A stretch of DNA of 13,042 nt from Verrucomicrobiota bacterium (GTDB taxonomy: Bacteria > Verrucomicrobiota > Verrucomicrobiia > Opitutales > Opitutaceae), in the NCBI GenBank assembly GCA_023410155.1, contig JAEYQF010000091.1, forward strand, positions 1-13,042, read 5' to 3'. Below are positions 6,412 to 12,893 of the stretch, piece by piece. Under the pieces are notes generated by a model, which was given only the letters and a program-made list of their open reading frames with translations, searched no databases and had not been told where the DNA came from. Position 1 is the stretch's first letter. Every line of letters starts with the position of its first letter. The position numbers and the translations under genes are program-made.

Positions 6412-8489
6412 TCTTCTACTGCGTCCTGTCTTCGCTGCTCAACGCCCTTGCCAGCCTGGTGCTCGGCGTGGTGGTGATCTCGAAGAAGCCGCGCGATGCC
6501 CGCACGCTCACGTTTGCCAGCGTCACCCTGGCTGTCGCGATCTGGTCCGCGGGCTACTTCCTCTGGCAGCTCGCGCCCGACCCCGCGAGCGCGCTCGCCT
6601 ACTGCCGGTTCTTCTCGGCCGCGGCGGTCGTCATCCCGGTTTGTTACTTCCATTTTGCCACGAAACTCACCGGTCGTGAACGCCCGCGGGAAGTGCTCGT
6701 GGGCTATGCCCTGTCCGCGCCTTATGTGCCGCTTTCCTTCACGGAGCACATCGTGCGCGGCGTCGCACCGAAGATGATGTTTCCCCATTGGCCCGAGCCA
6801 GGTTCGCTCTACCCGCTTTATCTGGTGGTGTTCTTCTACTTCCTGTTTCGGAGCTGGCACCTGTTGTATTTCGAATACCGGGTATCGCGGTTCATGCGCC
6901 GCAACCAGCTCCTGTATGTGCTGGCTTACACGGTCACCGGTTTCGCGGGCGGCGCGACGAATTTCTTCCTCTGGTATGATCTTCCTGTGCCGCCCGCGGG
7001 GAACATCTTCGTCGGCGCCTACATGGTGGGCGTGGGCTATGCGGTGGTCCGCTTTCGCTTGGTGGAGTTCGACCTGCTAGTCGCGCGCATCGCGGGCTAT
7101 GGGATGCTCGCGGCGGCGATCGCGCTGTCGATTCCGGCGCTTTTCGCGCTGGTGCTGTTGCTGCCGGTGGAGGGAGTGGGGTTGGTGCCACTGTTCGTGG
7201 TGTCGTTCCTCGTCGTTTGCTCGTTGTTCTGGCTCATCCCGCTCCTGCGCCGGCGTATGGATGTGCTCCTGGAAACCCGCGTCATGGGTGCGCGGCTGCC
7301 CAATCGCGAGATGCTCCGGCACCTCGCCGTGACCCTCAGCTCCGCCCAAGGCGAGGCGGCGCTGTTTCTCACCGCGGCCAAAGGGATCGGCGAGGCGCTC
7401 GAGGTCGCCGATGTCGGGATTTTCACGCGCACGGAGTTTGAGACGGACTTCGCCCGACGAGCCGGCGGCGTGAAGCTAGTTAGCTTCCCTCAAAGATCGC
7501 CTCTGGCCGTGCGCCTGCAGGAGACCGGCCGGAGTGTGCTTCTCGACGAGGTCGAGCACGATGGGCCCTCTGAGATGCGGGCCTACTTTCTCGAGCTGCG
7601 TCGCCGCCAGGGGATCGAGCTCGCCGTGCCGATCATCGGCGACCGCTTCTTCTATGGCTTCCTCACGCTGGGCGCGCGGCATGGTCACGCACTCTTCAAT
7701 GAAGTGGATGTGTCGCTCGTTGAGGCCATCGGTCTCCAGGTCGGCCTCAATCTCCGTGCGCGCCAGCTCGAGCGGCAGGCCAGCCAGAGCGAAAAACTCA
7801 TCTCCCTCGGCACCCTCGCAGCCGGGCTCGCTCATGAACTGCGCAATCCGCTCACCTCGGTGCAGACCTTTTCCGCGCTGCTTCGCGAGCAGCGTCCGGA
7901 TCCCGAGGCGCTGCAGGAGTTTGCCGGCGTGGTCCAGCGTGACGTCAACCGCATCGCCAGCATCGTCGAGAACGTCTCCGCCTTCGCTGAGAGCAACAAA
8001 GTCGCGATGACCGCCGTCACGATCGGCGAGGTGCTTCGCACGGTGGTCGACATCCTGCGCCCGGAGCTACAGCGCGCCGCTGTCGAACTGATGGTGCCTG
8101 AGATTCCGCAGCTCACCGTGCACGGGAATCATGGGCAGCTTCTTCAGGTATTTATTAACTTGATACAAAACGCCGCGCAGGCGCTTGAGGGCCGGCCGGC
8201 CTCGCGGATCGTGATCTCCCTGGCGTCCCGCTCGACCGACGTGCGCAAGCCGATCGTCACGATCGCCGTCGCGGACAACGGGCCCGGCATCGACCCGGCG
8301 CTGCTGCCGCACATCTTCGAGCCCTTTACCACCACGAAAGCCACGGGCCAGCGCCGCGGGCGCGGCGGCATGGGGCTTGGACTCGCCATCGTGAAACGTC
8401 TCGTGCAACACCACCAGGGCGAGATCGAAGCCGCGAGCGAACTGGGCCGCGGCACCACGTTTCGCGTCCACCTGCCACTCCTTTCCTGA
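6408..8489 (+). CDS. Membrane sensor histidine kinase: 7TM-type input, GAF, HisKA, HATPase
   Basis: 693 aa. The N-terminal 280 residues are strongly hydrophobic, with helices near 4-25, 34-56, 62-86, 95-113, 133-153, 168-190 and 198-216, as in the 7TM input module of some kinases. Two more follow (about 227-253 and 257-280). A GAF-like domain spans about 300-450. HisKA shows H476 in AAGLAHELRNPLTSV; the ATPase domain shows NLIQNAAQA (584-592), DNGPGID (623-629), FEPFTTTK (637-644) and GMGLGLAIV (654-662). All catalytic motifs are present. A multi-pass input with no large periplasmic domain suits a lipophilic ligand or a membrane state. Translationally coupled (ATGA) to the thioesterase-methyltransferase, it is the best candidate sensor of that enzyme's product, comparable in logic to the membrane kinase PhcS. 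PrsK-type kinases of exosortase systems share the 7TM-GAF-kinase layout and are the main alternative, but no exosortase gene is in view. Confidence 0.9.
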   Translation: MIFYCVLSSLLNALASLVLGVVVISKKPRDARTLTFASVTLAVAIWSAGYFLWQLAPDPASALAYCRFFSAAAVVIPVCYFHFATKLTGRERPREVLVGYALSAPYVPLSFTEHIVRGVAPKMMFPHWPEPGSLYPLYLVVFFYFLFRSWHLLYFEYRVSRFMRRNQLLYVLAYTVTGFAGGATNFFLWYDLPVPPAGNIFVGAYMVGVGYAVVRFRLVEFDLLVARIAGYGMLAAAIALSIPALFALVLLLPVEGVGLVPLFVVSFLVVCSLFWLIPLLRRRMDVLLETRVMGARLPNREMLRHLAVTLSSAQGEAALFLTAAKGIGEALEVADVGIFTRTEFETDFARRAGGVKLVSFPQRSPLAVRLQETGRSVLLDEVEHDGPSEMRAYFLELRRRQGIELAVPIIGDRFFYGFLTLGARHGHALFNEVDVSLVEAIGLQVGLNLRARQLERQASQSEKLISLGTLAAGLAHELRNPLTSVQTFSALLREQRPDPEALQEFAGVVQRDVNRIASIVENVSAFAESNKVAMTAVTIGEVLRTVVDILRPELQRAAVELMVPEIPQLTVHGNHGQLLQVFINLIQNAAQALEGRPASRIVISLASRSTDVRKPIVTIAVADNGPGIDPALLPHIFEPFTTTKATGQRRGRGGMGLGLAIVKRLVQHHQGEIEAASELGRGTTFRVHLPLLS
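7472..7487. repeat. 16-bp inverted repeat inside the membrane kinase gene
   Basis: GAAGCTA (7472-7478) and TAGCTTC (7481-7487) are perfect inverted copies separated by GT. They lie in the coding part for the GAF-like domain (residues about 355-360), where codon choice is briefly less GC-rich than around it. It could be a chance palindrome or an intragenic protein-binding site; nothing else supports a function. Confidence 0.45.
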
Positions 8490-8492
8490 TCA

Positions 8493-9854
8493 ATGTCGCC
8501 CGCCGTTCCCACCGTGCCTGTCGATGGTCCCGCCGCCCTGCGCGCGTTGTCTCGCGCATTCGGGCAGTTTCACGACTTCGAAAAGTTCGTGGGCGCGCTC
8601 TCGGCCGCGCTGGAGAAATCCGCGCTCTTCGAGCGGACGACGCTGCTGCTTGAGCGCAATCTCGCCGAGGGCCAGGTGCCATTCTCGCCCGGCGCACTCA
8701 CGCTGCCGGTGTCTGCGGGGACGCAGAGGCTGGGCGTGCTTCAGGTCTCCGGCGACACCGGGCACCGCCTTTTCGGACCCGAGGATCTCCACCTCATGAC
8801 CGGCCTTGCGGATTTTCTTGGGGCCGTGCTGGGTCAGTCCCTCCGCTTTCAAGAGGCGGAGAAAGCCCGGGAGCTCCTGCGCTTCCTTCTCAATCAGGCG
8901 CCGATCGGCATTGCGGCTTACCACTCCGATCTGCGGCCGATTGTCGCGAACGAACTTGCCACGCGCTGGCTTGCTGGCCTCACGCTTCCGTCCGAAGTGC
9001 TGGCGCAGGCCACCGGTGGCTTTCACCTGAAGACCGGTGGCAAGCTCATCTACGGCGAAGTGCGCCGGATCGCCGGCGATCCGACCGGCTCGATTCTCCT
9101 CGTCCTGCATGATCTCACGCTCGACCAGGTGCGGCTCTTAGAGCTGCTGAAACGCGACACTTATCGTGCGCTCGCGGAGACGGACGCCGTCACCTTCGCG
9201 CTCATCGAAGGCCCGCAGGTGACAGACGGCGTGCTCCGCCATCTTCCTGCACTGCGAGCGCAGCTCGCCCCGAACGAGGCCGCCGGACCTTACGATGCGC
9301 ACCGTATCGCCATCGTGCTTCGTGGCTCTCGCGGGCTCCAGGCGCGCGCCCGATTGCGCGAGCTCCGCTCCTATGTGGGTTCGGGGCCGCTCCGCTTGGG
9401 GCTCGCCGAACTTGGACGTCACGGACGCACCCCGGAATCCCTGCTGGATGCGGCGCTGCAACAATCACATGACTTGGACGGGGTCCTCCGTCCCCGGATC
9501 CTCGTGCAGGATGAGAATGCGACCGTGGCGCACATGTTCGAGCTCGTGCTCGGGAGGGACTATCACGTCACCGTGAGCAGCGAAATCGATCGCACGCGGG
9601 AGCTGCTGCGGCAGACGTCGTTCGAAGCGATCGTCACGGAGCTGGAGCCACGCAACGGTCCCGCCGGGCTCGATCTGCTCGCCGAGGCGAAGGTGGAGCA
9701 ACCCGGTATCCAAGTTTTCCTTACGGCCATGCGCGCCTCCCTCACGTCCGGCGTCCCCGCGGAGGTTCCGTTGATCGAGAAACCTTTCGACGTCTCGACC
9801 CTCACCACGCTGTTCAAGCAACGGCTGGGCTCTGCTCCGCATCGGGCGGCGTAG
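8493..9854 (+). CDS. Soluble GAF-PAS-degenerate GGDEF-pseudo-receiver protein
   Basis: 453 aa, starting 3 bp after the membrane kinase gene. Residues about 20-120 look like GAF (LPVSAGTQRLGVLQVSG in the middle) and about 127-210 like PAS (LLNQAPIGIAAYHSDLRPI). Residues about 220-325 match the pattern of a GGDEF domain without its signature: YDAHRIAIVLRG (267-278) sits where the GGDEF strand-turn would be, followed by an LRELRSYV helix, LRLGLAEL and PESLLDAAL. It should not make cyclic di-GMP. Residues about 333-445 form a C-terminal receiver: ILVQDEN (D340/E341), T411 in FLTA and K430 in IEKPFD are kept, but the phosphoacceptor position is E383 (FEAIVTELEP; codon GAG at 9639-9641). A Glu there could mimic a constitutively phosphorylated state. 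It has no kinase core and no DNA-binding domain, so it probably works through protein contacts, perhaps with the kinase upstream. Family calls for the GAF and GGDEF parts are by eye. Last gene of the rightward operon. Confidence 0.82.
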   Translation: MSPAVPTVPVDGPAALRALSRAFGQFHDFEKFVGALSAALEKSALFERTTLLLERNLAEGQVPFSPGALTLPVSAGTQRLGVLQVSGDTGHRLFGPEDLHLMTGLADFLGAVLGQSLRFQEAEKARELLRFLLNQAPIGIAAYHSDLRPIVANELATRWLAGLTLPSEVLAQATGGFHLKTGGKLIYGEVRRIAGDPTGSILLVLHDLTLDQVRLLELLKRDTYRALAETDAVTFALIEGPQVTDGVLRHLPALRAQLAPNEAAGPYDAHRIAIVLRGSRGLQARARLRELRSYVGSGPLRLGLAELGRHGRTPESLLDAALQQSHDLDGVLRPRILVQDENATVAHMFELVLGRDYHVTVSSEIDRTRELLRQTSFEAIVTELEPRNGPAGLDLLAEAKVEQPGIQVFLTAMRASLTSGVPAEVPLIEKPFDVSTLTTLFKQRLGSAPHRAA

Positions 9855-9903
9855 TTTTCCGCGCTGGTGCGTCGTGCGATCTGCCGGGCAGGGCGCTGAA
9901 GTC

Positions 9904-9958
9904 CGGACCGGGTCACGCCAGAGTGCGCACTGCGTCGCGGCATGGTGCGGACCGGGTC
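9904..9958 (+). repeat. 11-bp direct repeat in the convergent gap
   Basis: CGGACCGGGTC occurs at 9904-9914 and again at 9948-9958, exact copies 44 bp apart, within the gap between converging genes. The second copy forms the left arm of the hairpin at 9948-9971. With so short a repeat in GC-rich DNA, chance is possible. Confidence 0.55.
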
Positions 9959-9971
9959 GAGCCCGTGTCCG
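9948..9971. terminator. Stem-loop between convergent genes, possible bidirectional terminator
   Basis: CGGAC-CGGG (9948-9956) pairs with CCCG (9962-9965) and GTCCG (9967-9971) around a TCGAG loop, with T9966 bulged: nine GC-rich base pairs. It lies 94 bp after the stop of the signalling operon and 54 bp after that of the acetyltransferase gene. No T-run follows on either strand, so it does not fit a standard intrinsic terminator. It may stabilise 3' ends or mark Rho-type termination. Confidence 0.4.
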
Positions 9972-9993
9972 GATCGACCGATGCCGTTGCTCG

Positions 9994-10018
9994 GTTCTGG
10001 CGGGCCAGGAGCCGGAAC
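9994..10018 (-). terminator. Second stem-loop just downstream of the serine acetyltransferase gene
   Basis: GTTCTGGC (9994-10001) pairs with GCCGGAAC (10011-10018) over eight positions, one of them a G-T wobble, with a 9-base loop. It begins 7 bp past the acetyltransferase stop codon on the minus strand. There is no T-tract, so a 3'-end structure is plausible but a terminator is not shown. Confidence 0.35.
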
Positions 10019-10024
10019 GAACGC

Positions 10025-10966
10025 TCAGATCTGCCAATCGTGGCTGGTCTTGAGGTCGGCCCAAGAAGGGTTCTCGAGCAGCGCTTCCTTCTTCCGTCGC
10101 GAACGGGTGACGAGGTTCTCGCCCTTGTTGTAAACGACAGAGTCGGGCGGCACGGATTTGATGAGCCAGACGTTGGATCCGATGATCGAGTTTTCGCCGA
10201 TCGTGGTGTCGCCACCGAGAATCGTCGCGTGCGCGTAGATGGTCACGTGGTCGCCGATGTCGGGGTGACGCTTCACGCCTTTGATCGGAGCTCCCGTGTC
10301 GTCGGTTTCGAACGACTTCGCACCGAGGGTCACGCCTTGGTAGAGCTTCACGTGATCGCCGATCGTCGCGGTCTCACCGACGACGACACCGGTGCAATGA
10401 TCGATGAAGAAATGTGCGCCCAGCTTCGCGCCCGGGTGCAGGTCGCAGCCGGTGCGTTCGTGCGCATATTCGGTGATCATGCGCGGAAGCAGCGGCACTT
10501 TGAGATGGTAGAGTTCGTGCGCGAAGCGTTGGAGCGAGATTACGAGCACGCACGGGTAGGCGAGGATGATTTCCTCGATGCTGCGGGCGGCGGGATCGCC
10601 GCGGTAAGCGGCGGCGACGTCGGTTTGGATGATCTCGCGCAGGGCGGGCAAGCGGCGCAGGAGGGTGTCGGTGAGCTCGCGGGCGCGCGCGGACGAGTCG
10701 GCGTGTTTCGAGAAGCGGAGGCATTTCTCGATTTCGGTCGTGAGGCGTTGCTCCAGGCGGCCGAGCAGTCGGGCCACGACATCGCCGATCGCGTCCTTGG
10801 TGAGGCACGACTCCTCGAAGAAACCGGGGAACAGCAGGTGCATGCAGTCGACGCAGAGCTGGTTGACCGAAGACTGCGACGGGAGGTTGACGCCGTCGAG
10901 GTGGTTGATTCCGCCGTGCTGTTGATACGACAGAAGGAGGGCCTGCTTGATGTCGTCGAGACTCAT
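10025..10966 (-). CDS. cysE: Serine O-acetyltransferase (long form)
   Basis: 313 aa. Transfers acetyl from acetyl-CoA to L-serine, giving O-acetylserine, the carbon skeleton for cysteine. The N-terminal helical part (about 1-165) carries the family stretch TDVAAAYRGDPAA (115-127). From about 172 the left-handed beta helix begins, with hexapeptide repeats and the catalytic region: D175 and H177 in CDLHPGA, H190 in DHCTGVVVGETA, and LYQGVTLGA (208-216). D175 and H190 align with the Asp-His catalytic pair of E. coli CysE. It ends in Ile (HDWQI); in CysE homologues a C-terminal Ile inserts into the active site of O-acetylserine sulfhydrylase to form the cysteine synthase complex. At 313 residues it is longer than E. 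coli CysE and the short EpsC/Bacillus type, mainly at the N-terminus. Lies 85 bp downstream of the Rrf2-type regulator on the same strand, probably the end of the cys operon. The gap holds no clear promoter. Confidence 0.93.
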   Translation of the reverse strand: MSLDDIKQALLLSYQQHGGINHLDGVNLPSQSSVNQLCVDCMHLLFPGFFEESCLTKDAIGDVVARLLGRLEQRLTTEIEKCLRFSKHADSSARARELTDTLLRRLPALREIIQTDVAAAYRGDPAARSIEEIILAYPCVLVISLQRFAHELYHLKVPLLPRMITEYAHERTGCDLHPGAKLGAHFFIDHCTGVVVGETATIGDHVKLYQGVTLGAKSFETDDTGAPIKGVKRHPDIGDHVTIYAHATILGGDTTIGENSIIGSNVWLIKSVPPDSVVYNKGENLVTRSRRKKEALLENPSWADLKTSHDWQI

Positions 10967-11051
10967 GCGCCCAGAGCAAAGCGGGAGAGCGGGCGCGGAG
11001 GCGAGCGCGAAGCGTGGCAGCGTCCAGACTGTGGAACGCGGCGCAGCCTCT

Positions 11052-11465
11052 TCAGATGTAATACATCTCTTCCGGCCGCTTGGAAGCGAGACGGTCGAGC
11101 GTGAAGCTCCTGGCTTTTTCCGCCAAACTCTCCCGCAGTTCCGTCCACACTTCGATCATGCGGCGCCCGCTGCGCCCTTCAGTGTGCCCGCTCAATTCGA
11201 GAATGTCGCCCTCGATGGCGACGACGATATCGTAGAGGGAAATCTGCTCGGGTGGGCGGGCGAGCGCATAGCCGCCCTGAATGCCGCGTCGGCTGGTGAT
11301 GAGGCCGGCGTTGCGCAGTTCGCTAAGGATCTGCGCCAGGAAGTTTGGCGGAACGGACTCCACGCTCGCGAGGTGTTCCGCCTGCGCGAGGTGAGAGGAG
11401 CCGTGCAAGCGCGCGAGTTCGGCGAGGACGCGACAGGCGTAGTCAACTCGCGCAGGGATCTTCAC
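11052..11465 (-). CDS. Rrf2-family transcriptional regulator, CymR-like
   Basis: 137 aa, starting at GTG; the following K-I-P-A-R-V-D-Y-A matches the usual Rrf2 beginning. Winged helix-turn-helix about 1-72: recognition-helix region near 39-53 (PPNFLAQILSELRNAG), then SRRGIQGGYALARP as the wing. LYDIVVAIEGDI (77-88) leads into the dimerisation helix. The only cysteine is C11, so the three-cysteine Fe-S site of IscR/NsrR types is absent, which favours a CymR-type protein. CymR represses cysteine and sulfur genes in Firmicutes in complex with the synthase CysK, which reports O-acetylserine. This protein sits between cysN and the serine acetyltransferase gene, an operon position that supports sulfur control. 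Its C-terminus, EEMYYI, recalls the CymR tail and the Ile-ended CysE tail. Starts 26 bp after the cysN stop. Operator sites were not identified. Rrf2 family is firm, the CymR-type role is inference. Confidence 0.9.
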   Translation of the reverse strand: MKIPARVDYACRVLAELARLHGSSHLAQAEHLASVESVPPNFLAQILSELRNAGLITSRRGIQGGYALARPPEQISLYDIVVAIEGDILELSGHTEGRSGRRMIEVWTELRESLAEKARSFTLDRLASKRPEEMYYI

Positions 11466-11491
11466 GACGGGGAGAAACGCGGCAGCGCGCG

Positions 11492-12856
11492 TCAGATCAT
11501 GTAGTCGCCGCTCTCGGGTTTCACGAGTTCGCGGGGAGGCATGAGCATGCCGGCGGCCACGGTGGCGTTGGTGCCTTGCTCGATGAGGATGAAGGCGCCG
11601 GTGAGTCGGTTCGACAGATAACCGTCGTAGAAGATCGGCTTGGCGGTGCGGATGCGGATCTCGCCGAGGTCGTTCATCGCGAGCTCGGAGGGCGCGGCTT
11701 CAGGCTCCAGGGTCTCGATGTTCAGGCGGTGCTCGATCTCGGTGACGACCGCCTGGACCGTGTTGGTCGTGTGCTTGAGAAAGTATTTCTTCCCCCGCTG
11801 AAGCGCGCGCGGGTGCATCCAGCAGATATTAGCAGCGAGCTCGGTGCCGGCGCCGGGGAGCTGCTCGAGGCCGACGATCATGCTGCCGCGGCTGATGTCG
11901 ATGTCGTCTTCGAGCACGAGCGTGACGGACTGGGGGCCGAAGGCTTCGGGCACTTCGCGATCGTAGGTCCAGATTTGTTTCACGCGTGAGACAATGCCGG
12001 CGGGCAGCGCGAGCACCTTCTGGCCCACCTTCACGACGCCGCTCGCGATCTGGCCGCTGAAGCCGCGGAAATCGTGGAGGCGGTCGTCCTTCGGATTGTT
12101 GGGACGATTGACCCACTGCACGGGCAGGCGAAACGCGTTGAGGTTGAGGTCGCTCGCGATGTGCACGGTCTCGAGGTGGCCGAGCAGGGTGGGTCCGGTA
12201 TACCAAGGCGCGTTGGCGGAACGCTCGACGACGTTATCGCCGTTGAGCGCGCTGATCGGGATGAACTGCACGTCCTTGATGCCGAGACGCGGGAGGAAGC
12301 TCTCGAACTCCGTGCGAATTTGCACGTAGCGCTCTTCGCTCCAGCCGACGAGGTCCATCTTGTTGATCGCGACGACAAGGTGCGGGATGCGCAGCAACGA
12401 CGCGATCGCGGTGTGGCGGCGGCTCTGCTCGATCACGCCGGCGCGGGCGTCGACGAGCACGATGGACAAGTTCGCGGTCGACGCGCCCGTGACCATGTTG
12501 CGCGTGTATTGGACGTGGCCGGGAGTGTCGGCGATGATGAACTTGCGTTTCGGCGTGGCGAAGTAGCGATACGCGACATCGATCGTGATGCCCTGCTCAC
12601 GTTCGGCGCGCAGGCCGTCGGTGAGATTGGCGAGATTGATCTGCCCGCCGCCGGTGATGTCGGCGGAGCGTTCGAGCGCCTCGATCTGATCCTCCATGAG
12701 CGACTTCGAGTCGAAGAGGAGCCGGCCAATGAGAGTTGATTTGCCGTCGTCGACGCTGCCGCAGGTGTTGAAGCGGAGGATATCGATCGGGTGCGAGGGA
12801 GCACGCGAGGACGACGACGGAGCGGACGCAGAGAGGGTGGCGGGTGAGGCGATCAC
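11492..12856 (-). CDS. cysN: Sulfate adenylyltransferase subunit 1 (GTPase)
   Basis: 454 aa, beginning at GTG (12856); no other plausible start precedes the P-loop. With CysD it makes adenosine 5'-phosphosulfate from ATP and sulfate, GTP hydrolysis driving the reaction. Translation-factor-type GTPase motifs are clear: P-loop GSVDDGKST (33-41), switch I region REQGITIDVAYRY (86-98), DTPGH (110-114) and NKMD (165-168). Two beta-barrel domains follow (about 230-320 and 330-430). It stops after these, so no APS kinase (CysC) domain is fused, unlike NodQ-type CysNC proteins; APS must be reduced or phosphorylated by enzymes coded elsewhere. The first 24 residues are low in complexity (Ser, Ala, Pro) and probably disordered. 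It follows cysD with a 37-bp gap and precedes the Rrf2 regulator. Confidence 0.95.
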   Translation of the reverse strand: MIASPATLSASAPSSSSRAPSHPIDILRFNTCGSVDDGKSTLIGRLLFDSKSLMEDQIEALERSADITGGGQINLANLTDGLRAEREQGITIDVAYRYFATPKRKFIIADTPGHVQYTRNMVTGASTANLSIVLVDARAGVIEQSRRHTAIASLLRIPHLVVAINKMDLVGWSEERYVQIRTEFESFLPRLGIKDVQFIPISALNGDNVVERSANAPWYTGPTLLGHLETVHIASDLNLNAFRLPVQWVNRPNNPKDDRLHDFRGFSGQIASGVVKVGQKVLALPAGIVSRVKQIWTYDREVPEAFGPQSVTLVLEDDIDISRGSMIVGLEQLPGAGTELAANICWMHPRALQRGKKYFLKHTTNTVQAVVTEIEHRLNIETLEPEAAPSELAMNDLGEIRIRTAKPIFYDGYLSNRLTGAFILIEQGTNATVAAGMLMPPRELVKPESGDYMI

Positions 12857-12893
12857 GGCGAGAGTGTCTGAGAGAAGGTCGATGAGTGGGCGC

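Noticed and set aside
6408..9854. PrsK/PrsR pair of an exosortase (PEP-CTERM) system
   Set aside because: The kinase layout is similar, but the partner protein lacks a sigma-54 activation and DNA-binding domain, and no exosortase or PEP-CTERM protein is present.
9923..11104. 393-codon plus-strand open frame over the acetyltransferase gene
   Set aside because: The minus strand here codes for an unmistakable serine acetyltransferase with its hexapeptide repeats; the opposite frame is a shadow.
12074..12739. 221-codon plus-strand open frame over cysN
   Set aside because: It lies entirely inside a gene with intact GTPase motifs and has the charged composition typical of antisense frames.
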